Source of the DNA: Caulobacterales bacterium RIFCSPHIGHO2_01_FULL_70_19
Lineage (GTDB): Bacteria > Pseudomonadota > Alphaproteobacteria > Caulobacterales > Caulobacteraceae
DNA: 64,000 bases
Assembly (NCBI GenBank): GCA_001794825.1
Contig: MGLK01000012.1
Span: 16,476-80,475 of the forward strand
Reading direction: 5' to 3'
Below, piece after piece: positions 35,420 to 44,955 of the stretch. The notes under the pieces are model-generated. The model did no database searches. It saw only the letters and a list, made by a program, of their open reading frames with translations, and was not told the DNA's origin. Position numbers and translations under genes: made by a program. Each line of letters starts with the position of its first letter. Position 1 is the first letter of the stretch.

Positions 35420-36811
35420 CTACTGCGGCGAGATCATCTTCTCCGGCCGCACCCATTCGTCGAACTCCTCGTTCGTCAGATAGCCGCCGCCGACGGCTTC
35501 CTCCCGCAGGGTGGTGCCGTTTTTGTGCGCCGTCTTGGCGATCTTCGCGCAGGCGTCGTACCCGAGCTTGCCGTTCAGCGCTGTCACCAGCATCAGGCTG
35601 TTCTCCAGCCCCCGCCGGATGTTGTCCTCGCGCGGCTCGATGCCGACCACGCAGTTGTCGGTGAAGCTGATCGCCGCGTCGGCCAGCAGGCGCACCGACT
35701 GCAGGAAGTTGTAGGCCATCACCGGGTTGAAGACGTTCAGCTCGAAGTGGCCCTGCGAGCCGGCGAAGGTGATGGCGGCGTGATTGCCGAACACCTGGAC
35801 GCACACCTGGGTCAGGGCCTCGGACTGGGTCGGGTTGACCTTGCCCGGCATGATCGAGGAGCCCGGCTCGTTCTCCGGCAGGGCCAGTTCGCCGAGTCCG
35901 GCGCGGGGGCCCGAGCCGAGGAAGCGGATGTCGTTGGCGATCTTGAAAAGCGAGGCGGCGACGGTGTTGATCGCCCCGTGGCTGAACACCATGGCGTCGT
36001 GCGCCGCCAGGGCCTCGAACTTGTTCGGCGCGGTGGTGAAGGGCAGGCCGGTGATGGCCGCGATCCGCTCGGCCACCTGTTCGGCGAAGCCGACCGGGGC
36101 GTTCAGCCCGGTGCCGACGGCGGTGCCGCCCTGGGCCAGCTCCATCAGCTTCGGCAGGGTCTGCTCGATGCGCTCGACGCCGTTGGCGACCTGCTGCGCA
36201 TAGCCCGAGAACTCCTGGCCGAGGGTCAGGGGGGTGGCGTCCTGGGTGTGGGTGCGGCCGATCTTAATGATGTGGTCCCAGGCCTTCGCCTTGGCGTCCA
36301 GCGCGGCGTGAAGGTGCTTCAGGGCCGGGATCAGGTCGTTGGCCACCTGCTCGGCGCAGGCCACGTGCATGGCCGTCGGGAAGGTGTCGTTCGACGACTG
36401 GCTCATGTTGACGTGGTCGTTCGGATGGACCGGCTTCTTGGAGCCCATCTCGCCGCCCAGCATCTCGATCGCCCGGTTCGAGATCACCTCGTTGGCGTTC
36501 ATGTTCGACTGGGTGCCCGAGCCGGTCTGCCAGACCACCAGCGGAAAGTGGTCGTTCAGCTTGCCGTCGATCACCTCCTGGGCGGCGGCCACGATGGTCT
36601 CGCCCAGGGTGCGGTCCAGCTTGCCCAGCGCCATGTTGGTCTCGGCCGCGGCCCGCTTGACGATTCCGAGCGCCCGCACGATCGGCAGCGGCTGCTTCTC
36701 CCAGCCGATGCGGAAGTTGCCCAGCGAGCGCTGCGCCTGCGCCCCCCAGTAGCGGTCGGCGGCGACCTCGATCGGGCCGAAGGTGTCGGATTCGGTGCGG
36801 ACGGTGCTCAT
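35420..36811 (-). CDS. fumC: Fumarate hydratase class II
   Basis: 463 residues. Iron-independent fumarase of the citric acid cycle. Motifs: [20 protein letters not shown] at the start, [32 protein letters not shown], and the superfamily signature [15 protein letters not shown] around residue 318. The ATG at 36811 gives the normal length; longer starts run into upstream sequence without conserved residues. Upstream DNA holds a divergent cyclophilin gene, so a promoter is expected in 36812-36893. Confidence 0.97.
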   Translation of the reverse strand: MSTVRTESDTFGPIEVAADRYWGAQAQRSLGNFRIGWEKQPLPIVRALGIVKRAAAETNMALGKLDRTLGETIVAAAQEVIDGKLNDHFPLVVWQTGSGTQSNMNANEVISNRAIEMLGGEMGSKKPVHPNDHVNMSQSSNDTFPTAMHVACAEQVANDLIPALKHLHAALDAKAKAWDHIIKIGRTHTQDATPLTLGQEFSGYAQQVANGVERIEQTLPKLMELAQGGTAVGTGLNAPVGFAEQVAERIAAITGLPFTTAPNKFEALAAHDAMVFSHGAINTVAASLFKIANDIRFLGSGPRAGLGELALPENEPGSSIMPGKVNPTQSEALTQVCVQVFGNHAAITFAGSQGHFELNVFNPVMAYNFLQSVRLLADAAISFTDNCVVGIEPREDNIRRGLENSLMLVTALNGKLGYDACAKIAKTAHKNGTTLREEAVGGGYLTNEEFDEWVRPEKMISPQ

Positions 36812-36893
36812 GTCGGCAGGCTCTTCAGGCGTGGCGGGAGGATGCGCGGCGGTGTAGCACCTCGAGGGCGCGGAGCAAGAACGGGAGGCGGCG

Positions 36894-37472
36894 ATGGGCA
36901 TGTCCGGTGCGATTCTGGCGGCGGCGCTCGTGGCCCAGGCGGCAGGACAATCCGAGCCGCTGCCGCGGGCTATGATCGTGACGGAATACGGGCCGGTCAC
37001 GGTCGAGCTGGACCATGTGAGAGCGCCGGTCACGGCCTGCAACTTCATGCGCTACGTCTCGCTCGGCCTGTACACGGGCGGCCGCTTCTTCCGGTCCGTG
37101 CAGGGGCCGATTCACGTCGTCCAGGCGGAGACGATCCATGGCAGCGACGATCCGGGCCTCGGCCCCATCCGGCTGGAGCGGACCCGCGACACCGGCCTTC
37201 GCCATGCCGCCGGGGCCGTCTCCATGGCGCGGGACGGACCGGATACGGCGACGAGCAGCTTTTTCGTCGTCACCCACGACAGTCCCAGCCTCGACTTCGG
37301 CGGCGGCCGGAATCCTGACGGGCAGGGCTTCGCGGTCTTCGGTCGGGTCGTCGAAGGGCTGGGTCTCTTTCACCTCATGCAGGCCCGGCCGACGCTCGAC
37401 GAACGGATCCAGCCGCCCGTCGCCATGCTGTCCGTCCACATGCTGGATCCTGTCCCGGCCGTCTGCTCGTGA
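36894..37472 (+). CDS. Exported cyclophilin-type peptidylprolyl isomerase
   Basis: 192 residues. A short signal-like start ([18 protein letters not shown]) precedes a cyclophilin domain: [27 protein letters not shown] where the usual catalytic Arg is in RFFR, and [18 protein letters not shown] and [11 protein letters not shown]. It catalyses cis-trans prolyl isomerisation, probably in the periplasm. Its TGA overlaps the GTG of the RusA gene. Confidence 0.88.
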   Translation: MGMSGAILAAALVAQAAGQSEPLPRAMIVTEYGPVTVELDHVRAPVTACNFMRYVSLGLYTGGRFFRSVQGPIHVVQAETIHGSDDPGLGPIRLERTRDTGLRHAAGAVSMARDGPDTATSSFFVVTHDSPSLDFGGGRNPDGQGFAVFGRVVEGLGLFHLMQARPTLDERIQPPVAMLSVHMLDPVPAVCS

Positions 37473-37822
37473 CTCCCGGCTGGATCGGCGCTGGCAAGGT
37501 GCGCGCCCGCGAGAGCGGCGGCGTGGTCGAGATCACCATCGACGGCCTGACCACCCAGGCCAAGTACTACAAGCCGCTGGTCTACGAGTTCATGCGCAAG
37601 GAGTGGAGCTCGCGGCCGTCGTGGGGCGATTTCACCGTCGAGATCGTCATGGAGCACGTCGGCGAGCCCCCGCACATCGACCTGGACAACCTCGCCAAGG
37701 CGCTGCTCGACGCGATCAAGGGTTATCTGTTCCACGACGACGCCCAGGTGGCGCGGCTGCTGGTCGAGCGCCGGGAGGGGGAGCGCGAGCGGATCGCGCT
37801 GCGCTGCTTCCCGCGTCGCTAG
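37469..37822 (+). CDS. RusA-family Holliday junction resolvase
   Basis: 117 residues from a GTG overlapping the cyclophilin stop (GTGA). The catalytic acidic set of RusA is present in IDLDNLAKALLDAIKGYLFH and DDAQVARL. RusA resolves Holliday junctions and is often prophage-derived, but no phage genes are nearby. It shares a CTAG stop overlap with the convergent GFA-family gene. Confidence 0.85.
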   Translation: MTPGWIGAGKVRARESGGVVEITIDGLTTQAKYYKPLVYEFMRKEWSSRPSWGDFTVEIVMEHVGEPPHIDLDNLAKALLDAIKGYLFHDDAQVARLLVERREGERERIALRCFPRR

Positions 37823-38250
37823 CCGCGGGTTCGTTCGAACTTCAGCACCCCGATCACGCCGCCGCCGCCGTCGCTGGGATGGTTGCGTCCGTCGTTGACC
37901 GGGACCTCGGCGAAGTCGAACGGGCTTACGCCCTCGAGGCAGGCGGCGTTGACGCCGTACTGGTCGGGGTTCGAGCGTCGCTGGTGGTGGGTGTAGATCC
38001 CGCAGTGAGAGCAGAAGAAGTGCCGCGCCACGCCGGTGTTGAACCGATACTCGGTAAGCGCTTCGGCGCCCTCGATGATCTCGATGTCGTCGAGCGCCGC
38101 GCTTACGGCGACGGCGCCGCGCATCCGGCACAGCGAGCAGTCGCAACGCCGGGCGCTGTCGAGACCCCCGGTCAGTCGCACACGGAAGCGGACGGCGCCG
38201 CAGTGGCAGGCGGCGCGGCTCCAGCCCTCCGCATCGACTGTCAGGGTCAT
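37819..38250 (-). CDS. GFA-family (glutathione-dependent formaldehyde-activating-like) protein
   Basis: 143 residues. Zinc-binding cysteines in ACHCGAVRFRV, CDCSLCRMRG and FFCSHCGIYTHH match the GFA/CENP-V family. Members were proposed to bind glutathione adducts of formaldehyde; many have unknown function. The ATG at 38250 overlaps the stop of the upstream C13-like gene (ATGA), so the pair is co-translated. Only the zinc role is evident. Confidence 0.88.
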   Translation of the reverse strand: MTLTVDAEGWSRAACHCGAVRFRVRLTGGLDSARRCDCSLCRMRGAVAVSAALDDIEIIEGAEALTEYRFNTGVARHFFCSHCGIYTHHQRRSNPDQYGVNAACLEGVSPFDFAEVPVNDGRNHPSDGGGGVIGVLKFERTRG

Positions 38251-38984
38251 GGCGCAGGCCTCTCGAATCGGAGCGTGGGCAACCGGAGCTGCATGTCGGC
38301 GCCGACGAACAACTGCGGTTCGGAGGGCAGGGCCACGCCCGCCTCGGCCTCCTTGCGCGCCACGCAGGCGCGGGCGCCGGCGGCGAGCGCGAGGAAGTCG
38401 GCGGCGGCCGGCAGGCTCTCCAGCACGCAGCCGTCGAACCATGGATAGCGCTCGTCGGCGCCGCAGCCGAAGGAGGTCCGATCCCGCCGGGCGGCGGTCA
38501 GCACCATTCGGTTGGGGCCTTCCAAGGCGTTCACGAACTGGCCGGAATAGCAGGCGGAAACGATCACCACGGTCGGCCGTGCGCCGCAGGTTCCGCGCAC
38601 CAGGTTGGCCATCACATCGGGCGTCATCTCGGTCTCGCCGAACACCAGATGATCCGGCGCGCCGTGTGAGGTGAAGTACAGGAGGCAGCCGCGCGTCCCC
38701 AGCGCCGCCGTCTCCTGCAGGTCCTGCAGCGCCCGCTGCGGCGGAGCGTTCTTCAGTGAGACGTCGACCATCGTCTCGCGCGCGAATCCGGCGCGCAGAA
38801 ACGCCTCCACGAGATCGCGACGCGCGTTGTCGAAGGCCTCGATCGGCTGCCCGCGTCCGTCGCGCCAGTCGGCCTGGACGATGGCCGCCGTCCAGCCGGC
38901 GAAGCGGCTGTCGCGGGCTTCGGCCGCAGCCGCCGGCGTCCCGCCGATCGCGGCCGCCAGCCAAAGGATGAGGAGACCCCTCAT
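38247..38984 (-). CDS. Exported C13 (legumain)/caspase-like peptidase
   Basis: 245 residues from the ATG at 38984; a GTG two codons earlier is possible. Signal peptide MRGLLILWLAAAIGGTPAAA. The clan CD dyad is seen as His107 in YFTSHGAPDHL and Cys145 in VVIVSACYSGQF, with the strands of a caspase-hemoglobinase fold around them. Bacterial C13 peptidases are secreted or envelope-bound and usually cleave after Asn or Asp. It starts an operon with the GFA-family gene. Confidence 0.85.
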   Translation of the reverse strand: MRGLLILWLAAAIGGTPAAAAEARDSRFAGWTAAIVQADWRDGRGQPIEAFDNARRDLVEAFLRAGFARETMVDVSLKNAPPQRALQDLQETAALGTRGCLLYFTSHGAPDHLVFGETEMTPDVMANLVRGTCGARPTVVIVSACYSGQFVNALEGPNRMVLTAARRDRTSFGCGADERYPWFDGCVLESLPAAADFLALAAGARACVARKEAEAGVALPSEPQLFVGADMQLRLPTLRFERPAP

Positions 38985-39040
38985 GCTCACCCCCGTTCGT
39001 TCGCCGGGATGTTAGCCCGGCGGCGGGAGAGGGGAAGGTC

Positions 39041-39523
39041 CTACTTCTTCCGGAACTGGTCCAGCGAGACCACCTTGGGACCGTCGTCGCCCGAGGGCGG
39101 CGGGCTTTCGGGCTCGGGCGCGGGTTCTTCCTCCGCCACCTCGAGCTCGAGGGGCGTTTCGAACTGCAGAAGGAACTGCACCGACGGGTCGTAGAAGCGG
39201 GTCACCGCGGTGTAGGGCATGGCCAGCACCTTCGGCATGCCGCCGAACTTGAGCATGACCGAGAAGCGGTTCGGCTCGACCTTCAGGTCCCAGTACTGGT
39301 GCTGCAGGACCACCGTCATCTCCTCGGGGTACTTGGCGAGGATGTCGGGCGGCACGCTGACGCCCGGCGCCCGGGTGCGGAAGGTGATGTAGAAGTGGTG
39401 CGCGCCGGGGATGCCGTCGGGCCCCGCCGCGCGCTCCAGCGCGGCGCGGATCACCCCGCGCAGGGCGTCCTGCGCCAGCTGCTCGTAGTGCATCTCGTCG
39501 ACGGGGGGCGTCTCTTCGGCCAT
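39041..39523 (-). CDS. sspB: ClpXP adaptor SspB (alpha-proteobacterial type)
   Basis: 160 residues. It binds the ssrA tag and delivers tagged proteins to ClpXP. The substrate-binding domain covers about residues 10-125 (YEQLAQDALRGVIRAALERA, then HFYITFRTRAPGVSVPPDIL and MTVVLQHQYWDLKVEPNRFS). A Pro/Glu-rich linker follows, and a C-terminal ClpX-binding motif (PKVVSLDQFRKK). The tmRNA gene whose tag it recognises starts 100 bases upstream on the same strand. Confidence 0.95.
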   Translation of the reverse strand: MAEETPPVDEMHYEQLAQDALRGVIRAALERAAGPDGIPGAHHFYITFRTRAPGVSVPPDILAKYPEEMTVVLQHQYWDLKVEPNRFSVMLKFGGMPKVLAMPYTAVTRFYDPSVQFLLQFETPLELEVAEEEPAPEPESPPPSGDDGPKVVSLDQFRKK

Positions 39524-39596
39524 TCGGGCGCCTCGGCTGTTCAGCCGACGGTGTAGCCGCGCGAGCGGGCGGGCGGAAGATGGCGGGAAGGTAAAG

Positions 39597-39625
39597 CGCC
39601 GGGATTCTGTTGGCAGGCTCCCGGC
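39597..39625 (-). terminator. Terminator after ssrA
   Basis: On the minus strand GCCGGGA...TCCCGGC with a 14-base loop, followed by GCTTT. It ends the ssrA transcript about 60 bases after the tag stop. Confidence 0.55.
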
Positions 39626-39922
39626 AGGCCCCGCCCCGGGATCTGAACCCCGAGGACTTAAGAGTTCGAAATCACCCGAACCGCATTACGCGGCGAGAGC
39701 GACTTCTCCAGCGAAGTTATCGTTCGCAGGTAGTTTAATGGCCCGATACGGTGGGCCAGGACGGGCGAAAGCCACCTCTTTACACGTCCGTCGATGCTAG
39801 TCGGCCCCATGCTCGCCCGCCGATGACGCGGGGAGGGATTGGTGGAGCCGCCGGGAATCGCACCCGGGTCCGGTCCGCTTATTACAGGCGCGTTTATCGC
39901 CATAGTCCGGGCGAACCCGGAC
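39626..39922 (-). ncRNA. ssrA: tmRNA, circularly permuted two-piece type
   Basis: Order on the transcript: acceptor piece (5' hairpin GTCCGGG-TTCG-CCCGGAC at 39922-39905, then T arm CCGGG-TGCGATT-CCCGG, acceptor strand CGGCTCC, discriminator A, CCA at 39842-39840), a removed spacer, then the coding piece starting GGGGCCGACTAGCATCGACG at 39808. The tag reading frame at 39727-39686 encodes ANDNFAGEVALAA then TAA; with the charged alanine the tag is AANDNFAGEVALAA. The acceptor strands GGGGCCG and CGGCTCC pair across the two pieces. The 3' limit is approximate. Confidence 0.92.
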
Positions 39923-39928
39923 GAGACG

Positions 39929-39957
39929 AATATAGGGCGGGGCGCCTTCGAATTGAA
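39929..39957 (-). promoter_or_regulatory. ssrA promoter
   Basis: TTCAAT (39957-39952), 17 bases, TATATT (39934-39929) on the minus strand. A start seven bases on falls exactly at the first base of the acceptor-piece hairpin. Confidence 0.65.
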
Positions 39958-40028
39958 GGGGTCAGCGGCGGCGGCCTGGTCCAGGGCAACATCGTTGCGC
40001 AAGCGGGCGCTGCGCGCGCCCGGACTGC

Positions 40029-40337
40029 TCAGTGGCCCGGCGCAGTCTGGCGGTCGCGGTTCGCGTTGGCGCTTTCCAGCCGGTGGGCGAGGCGGCGGGA
40101 CTCGTCGCGACGGGCGTTCCACTGGCGGCGGGTCATGCACACCCGGCTGTCGAACCGCGTGCCGACCACCGCCTCGGTGCGGCAGACCACGCGATCCAGA
40201 GGATCGGCCTCGCCCGACGCAGGCGCGTCAGGCGCGGCGGCCGGTGCGGTCGCCGCCTGTCCGTCCGGGGCCGGCGAAGGCGTCGGATCCTGGGCGCCGA
40301 TGACGGCTGCGAGCGAAAGGGCGAGGACGAGGCTCAT
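40029..40337 (-). CDS. Small exported protein, unknown
   Basis: 102 residues. Signal peptide MSLVLALSLAAVIGAQ, an Ala/Pro-rich linker, then a compact part with two cysteines (DRVVCRTEAVVGTRFDSRVC) and MTRRQWNARRDESRRLAHRL. AAGGAG lies before the ATG. This two-Cys motif recurs in small exported proteins of Caulobacterales and Sphingomonadales in my recollection; no function is known to me. Confidence 0.75.
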   Translation of the reverse strand: MSLVLALSLAAVIGAQDPTPSPAPDGQAATAPAAAPDAPASGEADPLDRVVCRTEAVVGTRFDSRVCMTRRQWNARRDESRRLAHRLESANANRDRQTAPGH

Positions 40338-40401
40338 GCCGAACTCCTTCGGCTGACGGTGCAGAACGCAACGATACGCTCGCGCTGCGCGGGGGGGTGC
40401 G

Positions 40402-41307
40402 TCAACTGACGGTTTGGTCATGTTTCCGGACCCGCGGCCAGTCGGGGGTCTGGTTCCTGAACCACGTCAACTGGCGCTTGGCGTAGTTGCGGGTCGCCTG
40501 GCGGACCGCCTCCACCGCCTCGGCCAGCGGGATCCGGCCGGCCAGGTGGGCGGCGAACTCGCGCACGCCCACCGCCTTCATCGCGGGCAGATCCGGATCG
40601 AGGCCGCGCGCCGTCAGCGTCCGGACCTCTTCCACCGCGCCCTGCTCGACCATGCGCGCCACGCGGGCGTCGCACCGGGCGTAGAGGGTCGCGCGATCCG
40701 GCTCCACCACCAGTCCGGACCAGGAGCCCGGCGGCAACAGGGGGACGGTGTCCGCCGTCCAGTCGCTGAGCGCGCGCCCGGTGTGCCGGGCCACCGCCAT
40801 GGCCCGGACCAGCCGTTGCCGGTCCCCGGCGGCGATCCGGGCCTCCGCGGGGGGGTCGAGTTCGGCCAGGCGCCGTCGGAAGGCGGCCTCGCCCTCGGCT
40901 TCCAGGGCGCCGGCCGTCGCCGCCCGGATCGCGTCCGGGACCTCCGGCACGTCCGCCAGGCCCCGGGTCAGGGCGGTGAAGTACAGGCCTGTGCCGCCCA
41001 CCAGCAGGGCGGGACGGCCCGCCGCGGCGAGGTCCTCCAGCTCCGCCGTCACCGCCCGGCTCCAGCGCCCGACCGACCAGGCGTCGCCGGCGTCAGCCAC
41101 GCCGTAGAGGCGGTGCTCGATCGCCGCCTCGTCCTCGGGTGACGGACGGGCGGTCAGAACCCGCAGGTCGGCGTACAGCTGCTGGCTGTCGGCGTTGACG
41201 ATCACCGCGCCGGAGCGCTCCGCCATCTCCATCGCCAGCGCCGACTTGCCCGAGGCGGTCGGGCCGGCCAGCAGGGTCACGGGCGGGACGGATGTGTTCC
41301 GGGGCAA
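40402..41307 (-). CDS. miaA: tRNA dimethylallyltransferase
   Basis: 301 residues. It prenylates A37 of tRNAs reading UNN codons. P-loop [18 protein letters not shown] near residue 12, [35 protein letters not shown] and the C-terminal [15 protein letters not shown] and [17 protein letters not shown], the last two being the tRNA-binding signature. The opposite mrp gene starts 77 bases away, so a promoter pair must fit there. Confidence 0.96.
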   Translation of the reverse strand: MPRNTSVPPVTLLAGPTASGKSALAMEMAERSGAVIVNADSQQLYADLRVLTARPSPEDEAAIEHRLYGVADAGDAWSVGRWSRAVTAELEDLAAAGRPALLVGGTGLYFTALTRGLADVPEVPDAIRAATAGALEAEGEAAFRRRLAELDPPAEARIAAGDRQRLVRAMAVARHTGRALSDWTADTVPLLPPGSWSGLVVEPDRATLYARCDARVARMVEQGAVEEVRTLTARGLDPDLPAMKAVGVREFAAHLAGRIPLAEAVEAVRQATRNYAKRQLTWFRNQTPDWPRVRKHDQTVS

Positions 41308-41383
41308 ATCGGCGCTCGCGGGCTGCGGGTATATCGGCGATAGAACGGCCGCCGCCCGGGCGGCAACCCCAAGGAGTCCCCCC

Positions 41384-42463
<1,080 letters not shown>

Positions 42464-42522
42464 GGCTTCCGGAACCTGACGGCGGCTTGCCCGCGGGCCC
42501 CGGCGCCCTAGGTTGCGCCGCC

Positions 42523-43575
42523 ATGCTTCACGCCACCCGCCGTCTGCTGACCGAACGCCTGCATCCCCTCGAGCGCGCCGCCGCCGTGGAGCTGGTCTCC
42601 CTGCGCGGCGGACGGGAGGACGCCGAGGCCCTGCTGCCGCTGCTGCTCGCGGATCCCGAGGCCCACGGCGACCTGGTGGATCCGGTCGTCCGTCACGGGA
42701 GCCGTTCCATGGCGGAGCGGCTGTTCGATCGCTTCGTGGCCCACGGCCGTCTGGTCGACGGCGCGCCGGTCGACCTGCTGTGGGCCTTCGGCTGGGCCGG
42801 ACTGGAGCAGGCGCGGCCGGTGCTGTTCGCCCATGCGCAGGAGCCGAACTGGGACGCCGCCCCCGCCGCTGTCGACGGCCTGGTCCAGCTGCCCCCGGAC
42901 GGCATGGAGGCGCAGGTCCGCGAGGCGGTTCAGACCTGCGTCGGCAAGTGGCTGTTCGCCGAATACCTGCCGGCGCTGGCCGGCTGGATCGGCGACGAAG
43001 AGCTGGTCGACCGCTTCCTCGTGGACGACGGCCGGACGGAGCTGCCGTCCACCGACTGCATGGCGGGGGTGGTGCTGGCCGTGGGCCTGCTCGGCCGGGC
43101 CGGACGCGAGCGGCTGCGGGCGCTGTTCTGGAACGGTCCGTACCCGTCGATCTGGTACGAGTCCGTCCGCGCCACCGGCCGGGCCATGCGCCTGACCGGG
43201 CTCGGCGTCCTCGATCTTGCGGCGGAGCTCCGCGGCCGCCTCGCGGACCCGGACGTCGAGGCCGAGCACTGGTGGTTCGTCCTCGTCCGCGACATGGCCC
43301 GGCACCAGGCCGAGACCCACGGCGCCCCGTCCGTGTGGCGCTTCCTGCCTCCGCCGGAGTCGCCGCTGGACCTGCACCGCGCCGTGTTCGGCCCCAACGA
43401 CGGCTGGGACCAAGGCCTTGGTCATCTCGCCATGCAGCGCCTGGGAGTCGACGGCGAATGGTTGTCGGGCGAGATCCATGACCTGCGCCGCCCGATCGAG
43501 GACCTGATCCGCCGCGACGCCCTTGTCGCGGAGCTGGACCTCTACGCCGGCTCCACCACGACCGCGGTGCCGTAG
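42523..43575 (+). CDS. HEAT-repeat-like protein, unknown
   Basis: 350 residues, almost all helical, with repeated paired helices of about 40 residues (LERAAAVELVSLRGGREDAE, APAAVDGLVQLPPDGMEAQV, and similar). There is no signal peptide or membrane helix. Likely an alpha-solenoid scaffold. Conserved aromatic pairs (WW at AEHWWFVLV, EAVQTCVGKW) hint at a defined surface. The gene's last 34 bases overlap the convergent ybjQ-like gene. Confidence 0.65.
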   Translation: MLHATRRLLTERLHPLERAAAVELVSLRGGREDAEALLPLLLADPEAHGDLVDPVVRHGSRSMAERLFDRFVAHGRLVDGAPVDLLWAFGWAGLEQARPVLFAHAQEPNWDAAPAAVDGLVQLPPDGMEAQVREAVQTCVGKWLFAEYLPALAGWIGDEELVDRFLVDDGRTELPSTDCMAGVVLAVGLLGRAGRERLRALFWNGPYPSIWYESVRATGRAMRLTGLGVLDLAAELRGRLADPDVEAEHWWFVLVRDMARHQAETHGAPSVWRFLPPPESPLDLHRAVFGPNDGWDQGLGHLAMQRLGVDGEWLSGEIHDLRRPIEDLIRRDALVAELDLYAGSTTTAVP

Positions 43576-43862
43576 GCCAGCACCTCGGTCACGCCCTCCA
43601 TGATCTCGTTGGCCTCGTAGCGCATGCCGATCACGGCGTTGGCGCCCATGGCCTCGGCGTGCCGGACCAGCTCGTCATAGGCTTCGGCGCGCGAGGCTTC
43701 CGCCAGCTTCACATAGGCCCCGACCCGGCCGCCGATCATCGACTGGATGCCGCCGATGGCGTCCGAGATCAGGTTGCGCGACCGCACGGTGATGCCGCGC
43801 ACCAGACCGAGAGTGCGCACCACCCGGTGGCCGGGCGCGTCGTTGGTGGTCACGATCAGCAT
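43542..43862 (-). CDS. YbjQ/UPF0145 family protein
   Basis: 106 residues. The family pattern is clear: VRGITVRSRNLISDAIGGIQ, then AEAMGANAVIGMRYEANEIM and VTEVLAYGTAVVVEPA. Family members form pentameric-like rings of unknown function, sometimes described as heavy-metal-binding. It is the last gene after folA, 17 bases downstream. GGGAGAGACGCC lies before the ATG. Confidence 0.85.
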   Translation of the reverse strand: MLIVTTNDAPGHRVVRTLGLVRGITVRSRNLISDAIGGIQSMIGGRVGAYVKLAEASRAEAYDELVRHAEAMGANAVIGMRYEANEIMEGVTEVLAYGTAVVVEPA

Positions 43863-43879
43863 GGCGTCTCTCCCTCGGC

Positions 43880-44395
43880 CTAGCGCCGCCCCAGAACCCG
43901 GAAAACGAAAGCGTGGTCGTCCTTCTCCCCGGGCGGCACGGCTTCGGACGATACCTCGACCCAGGCGCTCTCGTCGAACGGCGGGAACAGCACGTCGCCC
44001 TCGGGCTCGGCGTCGACCTCCGTCAGATACAGCCGCTTCGCCCGCGGCAGGGTCGCCGCGAACAGGCCGGCGCCGCCGATGACGCAGACCTCGTCGACCC
44101 CGTCCTCGACGGCCTGCTCGCGCCCGATCTCGATCGCCTCGTCCAGGGTCAGGCAGGCCACCGCCCCCTTCGGCTCGAAGGACTCGTCCCTGGACAGGAC
44201 CAGGTTGAGCCGGCCGGGCAGGGGCTTCAGGGGCAGGCTCTCCCAGGTCTTCCGCCCCATGATGCAGGGCTTGCCCATGGTCACGGCCTTGAAGCGCTGC
44301 AGGTCCGAGCGCAGCCGCCACGGCAGGTCGCCGTCGCGCCCGATGACGCCGTTGCGCGCCCGGGCGACGACGAGGGCGAGGTGGGGCAGGGGCAT
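43880..44395 (-). CDS. folA: Dihydrofolate reductase
   Basis: 171 residues. It reduces dihydrofolate to tetrahydrofolate with NADPH. Motifs: VVARARNGVIGRDGDLPWRL with catalytic Asp in the DLPWRL helix, TMGKPCIMGRKTWESLP, LVLSRDE, VIGGAGLFAATLPRAKRLYLTEV. The start overlaps by one base the stop of the small membrane protein gene (TGATG). Part of a thyA cluster, which suits regeneration of the folate oxidised by thymidylate synthase. Confidence 0.96.
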   Translation of the reverse strand: MPLPHLALVVARARNGVIGRDGDLPWRLRSDLQRFKAVTMGKPCIMGRKTWESLPLKPLPGRLNLVLSRDESFEPKGAVACLTLDEAIEIGREQAVEDGVDEVCVIGGAGLFAATLPRAKRLYLTEVDAEPEGDVLFPPFDESAWVEVSSEAVPPGEKDDHAFVFRVLGRR

Positions 44396-44661
44396 CAGCG
44401 TTGATTTCCCGACCAGTGGGCCAGCGCAAGCGCAATCATGAAGCCCGTCAGAAGCGCCGACATCAGCAGGCCGTCGGGAGAACGGAGAATGAGCGCGCCG
44501 ATCCTGTCGCTGTCGACGACCGGCAGATTCCCGACCAGCTCAACTACCTGCGCCTGCCGTTCGTTCTCCTGGCCCCGGTTTCGCCAGAGGTTCGCCGAAA
44601 GGACCAAGGCGCATGCGCTGAGGAGGAGCGGCCGCCAGCGTAATCCGATCCAGTTTCTCAT
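44395..44661 (-). CDS. Small membrane protein between mazG-like and folA genes
   Basis: 88 residues from the ATG at 44661. Two hydrophobic helices: WRPLLLSACALVLSANLW and GLLMSALLTGFMIALALAHW, separated by a polar loop (NRGQENERQAQVVELVGNLP). The start overlaps the mazG-like stop (ATGA) and the stop overlaps folA (TGATG), so it is translated within the operon. No recognised family. Lower-GC codon use than neighbours suggests a later insertion. Confidence 0.65.
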   Translation of the reverse strand: MRNWIGLRWRPLLLSACALVLSANLWRNRGQENERQAQVVELVGNLPVVDSDRIGALILRSPDGLLMSALLTGFMIALALAHWSGNQR

Positions 44662-44951
44662 GTCTCCAACCAATGAAGCCACTTGCGCTGCATCGCCTGC
44701 TCCAGGTCGACCCCCGCCCGGTCGCAATAGATCAGCAGCATGCCCAGCACGTCCGCCGCCTCGTCGCCCAGCTTGCCGGCGTCGGCCGCGCCCCGCGCCC
44801 GCCCGCTCATGCGCAGATGCTCGGCGGTCAGCTCGCCCAGCTCCTCCTGCAGCTTCAGCAGGGCCCAGTCGCGGTCGCGGTCGATGGAATGCTCGCGTGC
44901 GTAGATGTCGGAGATGCGCAGGACGTCGGCCTGCAGGGTCTTCAGGTGCAT
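44658..44951 (-). CDS. MazG-like nucleotide pyrophosphohydrolase
   Basis: 97 residues. The all-alpha NTP-PPase pattern is present: EELGELTAEHLRMSG (ExxE) and GDEAADVLGMLLIYC (ExxD). Such enzymes hydrolyse non-canonical NTPs or house-clean dUTP-like substrates. Placement directly after thyA suits a role in pyrimidine pools (dUTP removal or dCTP/dUTP hydrolysis); that is an inference. Four-base overlap with the next gene. Confidence 0.85.
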   Translation of the reverse strand: MHLKTLQADVLRISDIYAREHSIDRDRDWALLKLQEELGELTAEHLRMSGRARGAADAGKLGDEAADVLGMLLIYCDRAGVDLEQAMQRKWLHWLET

Positions 44952-44955
44952 GGCC

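Noticed and set aside
39658-40140. A 160-codon protein gene across the tmRNA locus
   Set aside because: The DNA is fully explained by the permuted tmRNA pieces and their promoter.
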